The notes: generated by a model not told the origin, from the letters alone. A DNA stretch of 64,000 bases from Arthrobacter pascens (GCF_030815585.1 NZ_JAUSWY010000001.1:1860001-1924000), one strand, 5' to 3'. Counted from the stretch's first letter, positions 7,881-17,061 are shown. Program-made: numbers and translations.

Positions 7881-8999
7881 ATGGGTGAAAGTCAACTGCA
7901 GCCGGGAGCCCGGCGGGCCAAGGGAACCCGTCTTCTGGGCAGAGCAGTGGCCGGGGTATCGGAAGCGTTCAGCGGCCATCGCCTGCAATTGGCTGCCAAA
8001 GCCGGTCTCGCAGCCGGCCTCGCTTTTCTTGTTGCCCCGCTGATGCCCGGCGCCGCGGCCGAGTATCCCTACTACGCGCCGCTGGGCGCGCTCGTTTCGA
8101 TGTATCACAATGTGGCGGGCTCGGTCCGGCAGGGCCTGCAGACGCTCGTGGGACTGGCCATGGGAATCGGACTCGCCTTCCTGCTGGTCAATTTCAGTGA
8201 TCCGTCCCCGCTCACGGTCGCGATTGTTATGGGCCTGGGCGTACTGCTCGGGGGCCTTCCCCGTCTTGGTACGGGCCGGGACTGGATTCCGACGGCGGCC
8301 CTGCTGGTTCTGCTGGTGGGCGGCAGCAATCCCGACGACTTTTCCTTCGGTTACCTCATCCAGATGGGCGTCGGCGTCGCGGTTGGAATCGCCGTGAACT
8401 TCCTCATCTTTCCTCCGTTGCACTTCAACGCCGCTGCTGCGAGCCTGGGTGAGCTCCGGCTTGCGCTGGGTAGGCAGTTGACGGACATGGGGGCCGCGCT
8501 GAAGGAGAAGTGGCCCCCGGAGCATGAGGACTGGTCCCGCCGCTCGGAAGACCTGGCCGCCGCCGCACGGACGGTACGCCATCTCGTCCAGGAAGCGGAC
8601 GCCAGCCGCAGGGCCAATCCGCGCCGCCGGCTCCATCCCCGGGATGTGGACCTTGACTACCGCAACCTGCGCGTGCTTGAGCGTGTGACCTTTCACATCC
8701 AGGACATGACCGAAGTCCTGTCTGACGTCATCTGGGAGGACGATGTGCCCTATTTCGTGCCATTCCAGGACAGCGGCCCGCTGGCCGATGCCATGACCGC
8801 CACAGGTGAGCTCTTGTCTTCATTCAACGGCGAGGATGTTGCGGTGCAGCGGGAACTGTTCACTGCAGCTGAGAAAGCATTGGTGGCCTGCAAAGCGGCG
8901 AATGCGGAGCGGAAACCGGACGAAACCGAGGTTGCCGCGTCCGAATCCATACTCCTGAGCCTGCACCGCATTCTGCGGGCAGTGCGGCCAGCGTCCTAG
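7881..8999 (+). CDS. FUSC-family membrane protein (aromatic acid exporter-like)
   Basis: 372 residues from ATG 7881; a GTG three codons earlier (7872) is an alternative start. Residues about 30-170 form about five closely spaced membrane segments rich in Gly/Ala/Val/Leu, with PYYAPLGALVSMYHNVAGSV typical of the FUSC/ArAE fold. The rest (about 175-370) is a soluble helical region. Members export aromatic acids or other small organic anions; no substrate can be assigned. The stop codon shares the palindrome CTAG with the convergent MaoC gene, leaving no room for a conventional terminator. Confidence 0.8.
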   Translation: MGESQLQPGARRAKGTRLLGRAVAGVSEAFSGHRLQLAAKAGLAAGLAFLVAPLMPGAAAEYPYYAPLGALVSMYHNVAGSVRQGLQTLVGLAMGIGLAFLLVNFSDPSPLTVAIVMGLGVLLGGLPRLGTGRDWIPTAALLVLLVGGSNPDDFSFGYLIQMGVGVAVGIAVNFLIFPPLHFNAAAASLGELRLALGRQLTDMGAALKEKWPPEHEDWSRRSEDLAAAARTVRHLVQEADASRRANPRRRLHPRDVDLDYRNLRVLERVTFHIQDMTEVLSDVIWEDDVPYFVPFQDSGPLADAMTATGELLSSFNGEDVAVQRELFTAAEKALVACKAANAERKPDETEVAASESILLSLHRILRAVRPAS

Positions 9000-9907
9000 A
9001 GCGCCGCCACGGAACCGCTGAAGTATCTGCGGCCGGAGCCCGGGTTCCATGCCGCGAAATCCGACCGTTGCCAGGCCCCGCCCGCCGCCTGGACCGTGCT
9101 GATGTCCAACGCAACACGGGCCGGGAGGAACACCGGCGAATCGAAGTCGACTTTCCAGCTGAACGAATCGCCCTTGGCCGCCCCGATATCTGCGAGCGCC
9201 CTCGCGGCGAGGTACATTCCATGCGCTATGGAGCGGCGCATGCCCAATGCCTTGGCCGACAGGACGCTGAGGTGGATTGGGTTGAAGTCACCGGAAACAG
9301 CAGCGTAGGCCCTCCCCGTGTCGACCCCCAGCCGCCACATTGCCGTAGGGTTCGGCACCTTGAATTCCGCAGGGCCGCTCGAAGCGGACGGTTTGTCGAT
9401 TCCTGGCAGGAACACGCCTCTGGCGAGGTAGGTGGAAACGCCCGTCCAGCGGATGTCCGCCGTGCCCGCACCCCGGACCTCCGCAATGACGTCCAACTGC
9501 GTTCCAGCACGGTGCCCCCGCAGGTTCCCTACTCTCGCCGTGATGTCCAAGGGCTCCGTGAAGAAGACCGGGGAGCGCTGCTCAACATGGTTGTTGAGGT
9601 GGACCATGCCCAGGAGCGGCAGGGGAAAATCATCCCTGTTCATGACGCTCATGGCAAGGGGAAAGGCGAGAGCGTGGATAAAGCCGGCGGGGAGGACGTC
9701 GCCGGCGGTTTCCCCGATGAGGTGTTGGTATGCGGTGAGGACGCCGACGTCGGGAGTCACACCCCTCACTTCGTGGCCGGCTTCCGGCAGTGCGGAACCG
9801 CTGTGGGTCCCCAGCACCCGGCGGCGGGCCGCCTGGGCGGCTCCGTTGACGTAGAGCTTGGAGAGTGACGGCATCTCCCCCAGGATGACCGGCTGGACAG
9901 TGGTCAT
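8996..9907 (-). CDS. MaoC-family (R)-hydratase/dehydratase, HtdX-like
   Basis: 303 residues from ATG 9907, whose ATGA overlaps the upstream stop. The C-terminal half has the hydratase-2 signature GDFNPIHLS followed by SIAHGMY, with Asp and His as catalytic pair. The N-terminal half is a degenerate hot-dog fold, giving the double hot-dog size of eukaryote-like hydratases. It would interconvert trans-2-enoyl and 3-hydroxyacyl thioesters. It is the last gene of the thiolase-FabG-MaoC operon. The same trio (fadA2, fabG4, htdX) is known to me from Mycobacterium tuberculosis. Confidence 0.87.
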   Translation of the reverse strand: MTTVQPVILGEMPSLSKLYVNGAAQAARRRVLGTHSGSALPEAGHEVRGVTPDVGVLTAYQHLIGETAGDVLPAGFIHALAFPLAMSVMNRDDFPLPLLGMVHLNNHVEQRSPVFFTEPLDITARVGNLRGHRAGTQLDVIAEVRGAGTADIRWTGVSTYLARGVFLPGIDKPSASSGPAEFKVPNPTAMWRLGVDTGRAYAAVSGDFNPIHLSVLSAKALGMRRSIAHGMYLAARALADIGAAKGDSFSWKVDFDSPVFLPARVALDISTVQAAGGAWQRSDFAAWNPGSGRRYFSGSVAAL

Positions 9908-11244
9908 GCCCCCACCAGGTTCTGTCCGCAAACGCGCAGCACGTCCCCGTTGATTCCGCCGGCGGCGTCACTGGCCAGGAAGGCGATGGCTTCGGCGACG
10001 TCGGAAGGTTGGCCTCCCTGCTGGAGGGAGTTGAGCCGCCGGCCCACTTCCCTGACCGCAAACGGGATCCGGGCAGTCATTTCCGTTTCGATGAACCCCG
10101 GCGCCACCGCATTGATGGTACCGCCGCGGGCGGACAGCAGAGGGGCTGTGGCGCGGACCATCCCCATGACTCCCCCCTTCGACGCAGCATAGTTGGTCTG
10201 CCCTCTGTTGCCCGCAATGCCGCTGGTGGATGCTACGGACACAACCCGTGGTGAGCCGCCGAAATGCTCTGAGGCGAGCAGGGCTTCGTTGATTCTGAGC
10301 TGGGAAGAGATATTGATGTCCAGCACGGAACTCCAGCGCGAATGGTCCATGTTGGCCAGCAGCTTGTCCCGGGTGATGCCGGCGTTATGGATGACAATGT
10401 CCAGGCGGCCGTGACGCTGCACCGCATGATCGAGGATCCGCTGGCCCGCGTCATCCCGGCTGACGTCCAGCTGCAGGGCGGTTCCACGGACCTCGTTGGC
10501 AACCCTGGCGAGGTGATCCCCTGCCGCCGGAATATCAACCAGCACCAACGTGGCTCCGTCCCGGTGGAGGGTCCGTGCGATGGCTGCGCCGATGCCGCGG
10601 GCGGCGCCAGTGACAACGGCCACTTTCCCCGCAAGGGGCTTGTCGAAGTCGGCAGGAAGCTGGCCGGCCGCCGTCGTAATGGTGAGAAACTGTCCGTCCA
10701 CAAACGCCGACCGGCCGGAGAGGAAAAACCAGACAGCTCCCAGGGCACTGGGACTGGTGGCCGGGACACCCTCGGCGAGGAGGATGCCATTGGCTGTTGC
10801 GCCTGCACGGAGTTCCTTCGCCAGTGAACGCAGGAAGCCGTCCACTCCCTGCCGTGCGGCCGCTTGGGGCGGATTGCCGGCCTCGGCGGCAGGCCGGGAG
10901 ACCGTGATGAAGCGGGCGCTGGGTGCGAGGTCCCGCAAGGAGGATGCTGCTGACAGGACTGGCTTTTCCAGGTCCTCTGGCCGGGCCAGCTCGTCCAGGA
11001 CAAGGATGATGGCTCCCAGCTTTTCACGGGGCACCGCATGGCGCCGGACGTCCAGGTCCCAGGAAAGCAGGGCGGCTGCCAGACCGTCGGCTTCGGCCGT
11101 GGTTCCCTGAACCAGGATGGGCCCGGTAACCAGGGCCTGTCCCGGTTTGTACCGGCGCAGCAGCGCCGGCTGAGGAAGGCCAAGTTTCCTGGCAACGTTC
11201 TTGCCCAGCCCATGGCTGACCAACTCCGTGTACTTGTCTGTCAT
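9904..11244 (-). CDS. High-molecular-weight 3-oxoacyl-ACP/CoA reductase (FabG4-like)
   Basis: 446 residues from ATG 11244, nearly twice the size of an ordinary FabG. Residues about 1-200 form a degenerate Rossmann-like domain without a nucleotide motif. Residues about 205-446 are a full SDR domain: VVTGAARGIGAA for the cofactor, HNAGIT, the serine of SVASTSG, and NYAASKGG for the catalytic Tyr/Lys pair. Such long FabG proteins (mycobacterial FabG4) reduce 3-oxoacyl-CoA or oxidise 3-hydroxyacyl-CoA with NAD(H). The gene starts 10 bp after the thiolase stop and overlaps the MaoC start by 4 bp, so the three act together in beta-oxidation or its reverse. Confidence 0.88.
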   Translation of the reverse strand: MTDKYTELVSHGLGKNVARKLGLPQPALLRRYKPGQALVTGPILVQGTTAEADGLAAALLSWDLDVRRHAVPREKLGAIILVLDELARPEDLEKPVLSAASSLRDLAPSARFITVSRPAAEAGNPPQAAARQGVDGFLRSLAKELRAGATANGILLAEGVPATSPSALGAVWFFLSGRSAFVDGQFLTITTAAGQLPADFDKPLAGKVAVVTGAARGIGAAIARTLHRDGATLVLVDIPAAGDHLARVANEVRGTALQLDVSRDDAGQRILDHAVQRHGRLDIVIHNAGITRDKLLANMDHSRWSSVLDINISSQLRINEALLASEHFGGSPRVVSVASTSGIAGNRGQTNYAASKGGVMGMVRATAPLLSARGGTINAVAPGFIETEMTARIPFAVREVGRRLNSLQQGGQPSDVAEAIAFLASDAAGGINGDVLRVCGQNLVGA

Positions 11245-11254
11245 CCGGTGCCCC

Positions 11255-12622
11255 CTAGAGTGCTTCGAGAATTGCGACGACGCCCTGGCCGCCGGCGGCG
11301 CAGATCGAAATGAGCCCACGGGCCGGCCGGCCGTCTACCCTGCCCTCGGCCTGCAGCATCTTTGCGAGGGAGGCAACGATGCGTCCGCCGGTAGCGGCGA
11401 AGGGATGCCCGGCGGCGAGGGAGGAGCCGTTGACATTGAGCTTGGTGCGGTCGATGGTGCCGAATGCACCGTCAAGGCCGAGCCGGGTACGGCCGAACTC
11501 CTCATCCTCCCAGGCCGCAAGGGTACTCAGGACCGTACCCGCGAAGGCTTCGTGGATTTCGAAGAAATCAAAATCCGCCAAGGTCAGGCCGTTGCGGGCC
11601 AGGAGGCGCGGGACGGCAAACGCAGGCGCCATCAGCAGCCCGTCCTTACCGTGGACAAAATCCACGGCAGCAGCTTCGCCGTCCACTACTGTTGCAAGTT
11701 TGGGAAGATCATGGGTGTCTGCCCATTCTTCCGACGCCAGCAGGACCGTGGAGGCGCCATCCGTCAACGGGGTGGAGTTGCCCGCCGTCATGGTGGCTTC
11801 CGCGCCAAGGTTCTTTCCAAACACCGGCTTCAGCGTTGCCAGCTTCTCCAGCGTGGTGTCCGGCCGCAGGTTGGAATCCCGGGCGAGCCCGCGGTAGGGC
11901 GTCAGGAGGTCATCAAAGAAACCTGAGTCGTACGCGGCCGCCAGATTGCGGTGGCTCTTGAAAGCGAGTTCATCCTGCGCCTCGCGGGAAATTTTCCACT
12001 GCGCAGTGGTCAATGCCTGGTGCTCCCCCATGGACAGGCCGGTGCGTGGCTCGCCGGTGCCCGGCGCGTCAGGAGCCAGGTCCTTGGGACGCAGGCGGCT
12101 AAGCACCTGCAGGCGCTGTGGAAGGGTCTTGGCACGGTTGAGGTCCAGGAGCACCCCGCGCAGTCCCTCACTCACAGCTATGGGTGCGTCCGACGCCGAG
12201 TCCACCCCGCCGGCGATGGCGGAGTCAACCTGGCCCAGCTTGATCTTGTTGGCAAGGCTTAGAACGGTCTCCAGGCCTGTGGCGCACGCCTGCTGCACGT
12301 CGTAGGCCGGCGTCTCGGCAGACAGCGCCGAGCCCAGGACAGCCTCGCGTGTGAGGTTGAAGTCCCTTGAATGCTTCAGGACCGCTCCCGCCGCAACCTC
12401 CCCGATCCGCTCATCCTGGAGGCCAAACCTGGCGATGAGGCCGTCCATTGCGGCCGTCAGCATGTCCTGGTTCGAAGACTTGGTGTAGGCGCCGCCGGAC
12501 CGGGCAAAGGGAATCCTGTTTCCGCCCACGATCACAGCTTTGCGGAGCGTCCGGGTTACTCCGGGGGCAGCTGGGCTGCTGTATTCCTGGGGTCCTGTGG
12601 CGGACTGTCCATCGACGGACAT
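11255..12622 (-). CDS. Acetyl-CoA C-acyltransferase (thiolase), FadA2-like
   Basis: 455 residues from ATG 12622, which follows AGAGGAGA. Longer in-frame extensions would run through the operator and TetR gene and are rejected. Thiolase signatures are complete: the nucleophilic Cys in QQACATGLE, EIHEAFA, the GHPFAATGG histidine and the acid/base Cys in SICAAGGQG. The enzyme cleaves 3-oxoacyl-CoA with CoA or runs the reverse Claisen condensation. It is the first gene of the operon continuing into the FabG4-like and MaoC genes, and is read divergently from the TetR gene over a shared palindromic operator. Confidence 0.9.
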   Translation of the reverse strand: MSVDGQSATGPQEYSSPAAPGVTRTLRKAVIVGGNRIPFARSGGAYTKSSNQDMLTAAMDGLIARFGLQDERIGEVAAGAVLKHSRDFNLTREAVLGSALSAETPAYDVQQACATGLETVLSLANKIKLGQVDSAIAGGVDSASDAPIAVSEGLRGVLLDLNRAKTLPQRLQVLSRLRPKDLAPDAPGTGEPRTGLSMGEHQALTTAQWKISREAQDELAFKSHRNLAAAYDSGFFDDLLTPYRGLARDSNLRPDTTLEKLATLKPVFGKNLGAEATMTAGNSTPLTDGASTVLLASEEWADTHDLPKLATVVDGEAAAVDFVHGKDGLLMAPAFAVPRLLARNGLTLADFDFFEIHEAFAGTVLSTLAAWEDEEFGRTRLGLDGAFGTIDRTKLNVNGSSLAAGHPFAATGGRIVASLAKMLQAEGRVDGRPARGLISICAAGGQGVVAILEAL

Positions 12623-12652
12623 GTGAGTCTCCTCTGATACTTTGCGGTTACC

Positions 12653-12683
12653 GATACCCAGCGTACCTGATACGCTGGGTATC
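12653..12683. promoter_or_regulatory. Palindromic operator between thiolase operon and TetR gene
   Basis: A perfect 13-bp inverted repeat, GATACCCAGCGTA (12653-12665) and TACGCTGGGTATC (12671-12683), separated by CCTGA. It ends at the base before the GTG start of the TetR gene and lies 31 bp from the thiolase start. Position, symmetry and size fit a TetR-family site controlling both directions. Confidence 0.85.
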
Positions 12684-13376
12684 GTGAACAACCTCCAACC
12701 ACAAGCTCCGCCGTCGTCCACGGCCGGCAGCGCCGACGGCCGATCGGCCCGCTGGCAGACGCATCGGGAGGAACGCCGCCGGGAACTCATCAAGTCGGCA
12801 CGGCGGGCAGTCCATGCGCTCGGCAGCGATGCTTCCATGGAGGAGATCGCAGCCGCCGCCGGGACATCGAAATCGGTTTTTTACCGCTACTTTGGCGATA
12901 AGGCGGGCCTCCAGCAAGCCGTCGGGGAAGTTGTTCTAAGCCAGATGCAGCGCCGTATCCGTGAGGCCGCCCAAAGTGCCCAGACCCCGCGCGAAGGCCT
13001 GCTGGCCATGGTTTCCGCGTACCTCCAAATGGCGGAGACCAGTCCGAACGTCTACAGCTTTGTGACCCGCTATTCTCTCGGCGAGACCGATGGCAACCAC
13101 GGCTCAGCGGCAATTTCAGGGGCTCTGGGCCATTTCTTCGACTCCGTTGGAGAAATGATCGCGGCTCCGATGCGGACCCATCTGGGCGATGGCAAGGAGG
13201 CCGTGATCGGATATTGGCCCACCGCCGCGATCGGGCTGGTCCGAAACGCCGGTGAACAGTGGCTCAGCACGCCGGATTCACCGGCAAGGCCTGACCAGGA
13301 AGCCATGGCACGCCAGATTACGGCTTGGCTGTGTGTGGGAATCGCGCCTGAGCTTGACCCTTCCAGGTCGCCGTAA
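12684..13376 (+). CDS. TetR-family transcriptional regulator
   Basis: 230 residues from GTG 12684. The N-terminal helix-turn-helix is at about 35-80 (MEEIAAAAGTSKSVFYRYF), and the C-terminal ligand domain is about 85-220. The start codon abuts the palindromic operator, so the mRNA is probably leaderless and autoregulated. Neighbours on both sides are fatty-acid oxidation genes, so it most likely senses an acyl-CoA and represses the thiolase operon and itself (inference). An upstream in-frame start would place the palindrome in coding sequence and is less likely. Confidence 0.88.
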   Translation: MNNLQPQAPPSSTAGSADGRSARWQTHREERRRELIKSARRAVHALGSDASMEEIAAAAGTSKSVFYRYFGDKAGLQQAVGEVVLSQMQRRIREAAQSAQTPREGLLAMVSAYLQMAETSPNVYSFVTRYSLGETDGNHGSAAISGALGHFFDSVGEMIAAPMRTHLGDGKEAVIGYWPTAAIGLVRNAGEQWLSTPDSPARPDQEAMARQITAWLCVGIAPELDPSRSP

Positions 13377-13475
13377 TTCCGGTCCGGTCCGGCCCGCACC
13401 GCGGACCATCTGCCACACACAACAAGCCTTTCACCACATCAACCCCACCTGTCAGAACCAACGAAGGACATTGAC

Positions 13476-15629
13476 ATGACTGAAGTAGTGGACCGCCCCG
13501 CCGGTAAGGGGCCGCGGCCTGCCGCCGGCAGGACGGGGGCCGCAAACCCTGCCGGCGGACAGCCTGCAGTGGACGTCGCCGCGCTGGGTGAACAGCTCCT
13601 GGGCAAGTGGGCCGGCGTCCGTCTGCAGGCGCGGGGGCTGGCTGCCCGGCCGGAGCTGCACAAGACGGAGGGACTGACCCACTCGGACCACCGGACCCGC
13701 ACGTTCAGCCAGCTGAAGTACCTGGTGGACAACGAAGCCGTCCACCGGGCCTTCCCGGCAGCGCTGGGCGGTTCCGATGACCACGGCGGCAACATCGCCG
13801 GGTTCGAGGAACTTGTCACCGCAGACCCTTCCCTGCAGATCAAAGCCGGCGTCCAGTGGGGCCTCTTCGGCTCGGCAGTGATGCATCTCGGCACGGAAGA
13901 ACACCATGCCAAGTGGCTCCCCGGCATCATGAGCCTGGACATCCCGGGCTGCTTCGCGATGACGGAGACCGGCCACGGCTCCGACGTTGCCAGTATCGCC
14001 ACCACCGCCACCTACGATGCCGGAACCCAAGAGTTCGTGGTGCACACGCCGTTCCGCGCGGCGTGGAAGGACTACATCGGCAACGCGGCCATCGACGGGC
14101 TCGGTGCGGTGGTCTTCGCCCAGTTGGTGACCAAGGGCATCAACCACGGTGTGCATGCGTTCTATGTGGACCTCCGCGATCCGGAGACCAAGGAGTTCCT
14201 CCCGGGCATCGGCGGCGAGGACGACGGCGTCAAAGGAGGCCTCAACGGCATCGACAACGGCCGGCTGCATTTCAACAACGTCCGCATACCGCGCTCGAAT
14301 CTCCTCAACCGCTATGGCAAGGTGGCCTCCGACGGTACGTACACGTCGCCCATTGCGAGTCCGGGGCGCCGGTTCTTCACCATGCTCGGGACGCTCGTCC
14401 AGGGCCGGGTGTCGCTGGACGGTGCCGCAGTTGCCGCTTCCAAGATCGCACTCACGGCGGCCATCCGCTATGCCACTGAACGGAAGCAGTTCAACGCCTC
14501 GTCACATACCGACGAGGAAGTCCTTTTGGACTACCAGCGCCACCAGCGGCGCCTGTTCACGCGGCTGGCCACCACCTACGCCGCGGGCTTCGCCCATGAG
14601 CAGCTGCTCCAGAAGTTCGACGACGTCTTTTCCGGAGCCCAAGACACTGACGAGGACCGGCAGGACCTGGAAACCCTGGCTGCCGCCCTCAAACCGCTCA
14701 GCACCTGGCACGCCCTGGACACGCTGCAGGAATGCCGAGAGGCATGCGGCGGCGCGGGCTTCCTGATCGAAAACCGATTCGCCTCACTCAGGGCGGACCT
14801 GGACATCTATGTGACGTTTGAGGGTGACAACACCGTGCTGCTCCAGCTGGTGGCCAAACGGCTGCTGGCGGACTACGCGAAGGAGTTCCGGAACGTTGAT
14901 TTCGGTGTCCTCGCCCGCTACGTGGTTGGACAGGCAAGAGGCGTCGCCATCCACCGCACGGGACTGCGGCAGGTTGCGCAGTTCGTGGCCGATACCGGTT
15001 CGGTGCAGAAAGCTGCCCTTGCCTTGAGGGACGAGGAAAGCCAGCGGGCCCTGCTGACAGACCGGGTACAGACAATGGTGGCAGAGGTGGGTGCGGCCCT
15101 GAAGGGCGCCAACAGGCTGCCCCAGGAGCAAGGTGCTGCGCTCTTCAACCAGCACCAGAACGAACTGATCGAAGCCGCGCAGGCGCACGCCGAGCTCCTG
15201 CAGTGGGAGGCCTTCACGGAGGCCCTTCGAGACACCAGCGATCCGGGCACCAAAACGGTGCTGACGTGGCTTCGCGACCTGTTCGGGCTCTCGCTCATCG
15301 AGAAGAACCTGGCCTGGTATCTCATGAACGGCCGGCTGTCGATGCAGCGGGGCCGGACGGTGGGTCAGTACATCAACAGGCTTCTGGTGAAGATCCGCCC
15401 GCGCGCGCTGGACCTGGTGGATGCGTTTGGCTACGGTGAGGATCACATCCGCGCCGCCATCGCCACCGGCGCGGAGAAAGCCCGGCAGGATGAGGCGCGG
15501 GCCTATATGCGGTCGCAGCGGGCCAACGGCCAGGCCCCGGTGGAGGAGAAGGTGCTGCTCGCCCGCACCTCTGCTGCTGCGGCGGCACACGCCAAAGCCT
15601 CCGTCACCCCCGGGTCAGCCCGGCGCTGA
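13476..15629 (+). CDS. Acyl-CoA dehydrogenase/oxidase, ACOX subfamily
   Basis: 717 residues, the size of peroxisomal acyl-CoA oxidases rather than short ACADs. Visible signatures include CFAMTETGHGSDVASIATTA, GLNGIDNGRLHF, MLGTLVQGRVSL and the C-terminal FEGDNTVLLQLVAKRLL. FAD-dependent alpha,beta-oxidation of an acyl-CoA is the expected reaction. Whether electrons go to O2 or to an ETF cannot be told from sequence. It lies 99 bp downstream of the TetR gene on the same strand, completing a beta-oxidation set with the thiolase, FabG and MaoC genes. The first 30 residues are Pro/Ala-rich and probably disordered. A 19-bp hairpin follows. Confidence 0.87.
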   Translation: MTEVVDRPAGKGPRPAAGRTGAANPAGGQPAVDVAALGEQLLGKWAGVRLQARGLAARPELHKTEGLTHSDHRTRTFSQLKYLVDNEAVHRAFPAALGGSDDHGGNIAGFEELVTADPSLQIKAGVQWGLFGSAVMHLGTEEHHAKWLPGIMSLDIPGCFAMTETGHGSDVASIATTATYDAGTQEFVVHTPFRAAWKDYIGNAAIDGLGAVVFAQLVTKGINHGVHAFYVDLRDPETKEFLPGIGGEDDGVKGGLNGIDNGRLHFNNVRIPRSNLLNRYGKVASDGTYTSPIASPGRRFFTMLGTLVQGRVSLDGAAVAASKIALTAAIRYATERKQFNASSHTDEEVLLDYQRHQRRLFTRLATTYAAGFAHEQLLQKFDDVFSGAQDTDEDRQDLETLAAALKPLSTWHALDTLQECREACGGAGFLIENRFASLRADLDIYVTFEGDNTVLLQLVAKRLLADYAKEFRNVDFGVLARYVVGQARGVAIHRTGLRQVAQFVADTGSVQKAALALRDEESQRALLTDRVQTMVAEVGAALKGANRLPQEQGAALFNQHQNELIEAAQAHAELLQWEAFTEALRDTSDPGTKTVLTWLRDLFGLSLIEKNLAWYLMNGRLSMQRGRTVGQYINRLLVKIRPRALDLVDAFGYGEDHIRAAIATGAEKARQDEARAYMRSQRANGQAPVEEKVLLARTSAAAAAHAKASVTPGSARR

Positions 15630-15663
15630 GCAGCCATCTCGGCGTTCATGCGGCCGGGAAGAC

Positions 15664-15707
15664 GACGACGGCGCCGCTCCCCTTGGGTGGGGAGCGGCGC
15701 CGTCGTC
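15664..15707. terminator. Bidirectional hairpin between convergent genes
   Basis: Perfect 19-bp stem, 15664-15682 with 15689-15707, loop TTGGGT. There is no long T tract on either side. It separates the convergent acyl-CoA oxidase-like gene and glycogen synthase gene. Confidence 0.75.
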
Positions 15708-15764
15708 ATGACCTAGGAAGGGTCTAGCCGTCAGGAAACCAGTGGTTTCAGGAAAGCACCGGTC

Positions 15765-16961
15765 TCAGGAAAGCACCGAGCGGTACACCTCAAGCGTTGT
15801 TTCCGTGATCGAATCCCAGGAGAAATGCTCCTCGGCGCGGCGGCGGCCGGCCTGCCCCATAGCCCGTGCGCGCTCGGGATCGGACACGACCTCGGTCAGG
15901 GCGGCGGCGAATTCGGTCACGAACTTCTCCGGATCCAGAGGCGTTCCGGTGCCGTCGGTGACCTGTTCCAGTTCCACGAGCAGGCCCGTCTCTCCGTGCT
16001 GGACCACCTCCGGGATGCCGCCGGTAGCGCTGGCCACCACTGCAGCGCCACACGCCATGGCCTCAAGGTTCACGATGCCCAGCGGTTCGTAGATTGACGG
16101 GCAGGCAAAGGCGGTGGCGTGGCTGAGCACCTGGATGAGCTCGTTGCGCGGAAGCATCCGTTCAATGAGGAAAACGCCGGTGCGCTGTCGCTGCAGTTCC
16201 TCGATCAGGCGGGCCGTCTCGGCCGCAAGCTCGGGTGTATCCGCAGCCCCAAGGCACAGCACCAGCTGCACATCGGCCGGCAGCTTGGCAGCGGCGCGGA
16301 GCAGGTACGGAACACCCTTCTGGCGCGTATTGCGTCCCACAAAGACCACGCTGGGTTTCTGCGGGTCAATTCCCAGCGCGCGAATGGCGTCTTCGCCTTC
16401 ATCGCGGTTCCACAGGTCCACATCGATGCCGTTGTGGACCACGCGGACCTTGGCGGGGTCAACCTCCGGGTAGCTGCGCAGGATGTCCTGGCGCATCCCC
16501 TCTGAGACGGCGATGATGGCCGCAGCGGCTTCGTAGGCGGTCTTTTCCACCCAGGAGGAGAGCGCGTAGCCTCCGCCGAGCTGCTCGGCCTTCCAGGGCC
16601 TCAGCGGTTCGAGGCTGTGTGCGCTCAGCACATGTGGAATGCCGTGCAGCAGGGACGCCAGATGCCCTGCCATGTTGGCGTACCAAGTGTGCGAGTGGAC
16701 AAGATCAGCGCCCTCAATGTCGGGCACGATCCGCAGATCGACTCCGAGAGTCTGGACCGCGGCGTTGGCCGACCCCAAATCCTCGGGTACGGCATAGGAA
16801 GTCACCCCGGCGCCGTGGTAGTCGGCGTCGCGGGGCGCCCCGAAAGCACGCACCTGCAGGTCGACGTGCTGGGCCAGGACGCGGCTCAGCTCGGCAACGT
16901 GGACACCCGCGCCACCATAAATCTCCGGCGGGAATTCTTTAGTCACAATGTCTATTCGCAC
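15765..16961 (-). CDS. glgA: Glycogen synthase, GT4 type (actinobacterial GlgA/GlgM)
   Basis: 398 residues from GTG 16961; a TTG three codons upstream is also in frame. RIDIVTKEFPPEIYGGAGVH at the N terminus and EPLGIVNLEAMACG in the C-terminal Rossmann domain (the E-x7-E motif) place it in the retaining GT4 family. Homologues in Mycobacterium use ADP-glucose and glucose-1-phosphate to make maltose-1-phosphate (GlgM), although older annotation calls them glycogen synthases. It is divergent from glgC, which supplies ADP-glucose; the 100-bp spacer would hold both promoters. Confidence 0.92.
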   Translation of the reverse strand: MRIDIVTKEFPPEIYGGAGVHVAELSRVLAQHVDLQVRAFGAPRDADYHGAGVTSYAVPEDLGSANAAVQTLGVDLRIVPDIEGADLVHSHTWYANMAGHLASLLHGIPHVLSAHSLEPLRPWKAEQLGGGYALSSWVEKTAYEAAAAIIAVSEGMRQDILRSYPEVDPAKVRVVHNGIDVDLWNRDEGEDAIRALGIDPQKPSVVFVGRNTRQKGVPYLLRAAAKLPADVQLVLCLGAADTPELAAETARLIEELQRQRTGVFLIERMLPRNELIQVLSHATAFACPSIYEPLGIVNLEAMACGAAVVASATGGIPEVVQHGETGLLVELEQVTDGTGTPLDPEKFVTEFAAALTEVVSDPERARAMGQAGRRRAEEHFSWDSITETTLEVYRSVLS

Positions 16962-17061
16962 GGTACCCAAGGTAGTCGTTACGGTTGAACTGTTCTAGTG
17001 TGAAGGAGTCCGGGCGTGCCGGACTGTTGGGGAAGTTACGAAGGCGTACAGGAGCGACCAC

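Noticed and set aside
13476..15629. FadE5 orthologue by synteny with mycobacteria
   Set aside because: Length and the EGDNTVLLQ and GLNGIDNGRL segments fit the acyl-CoA oxidase subfamily better.
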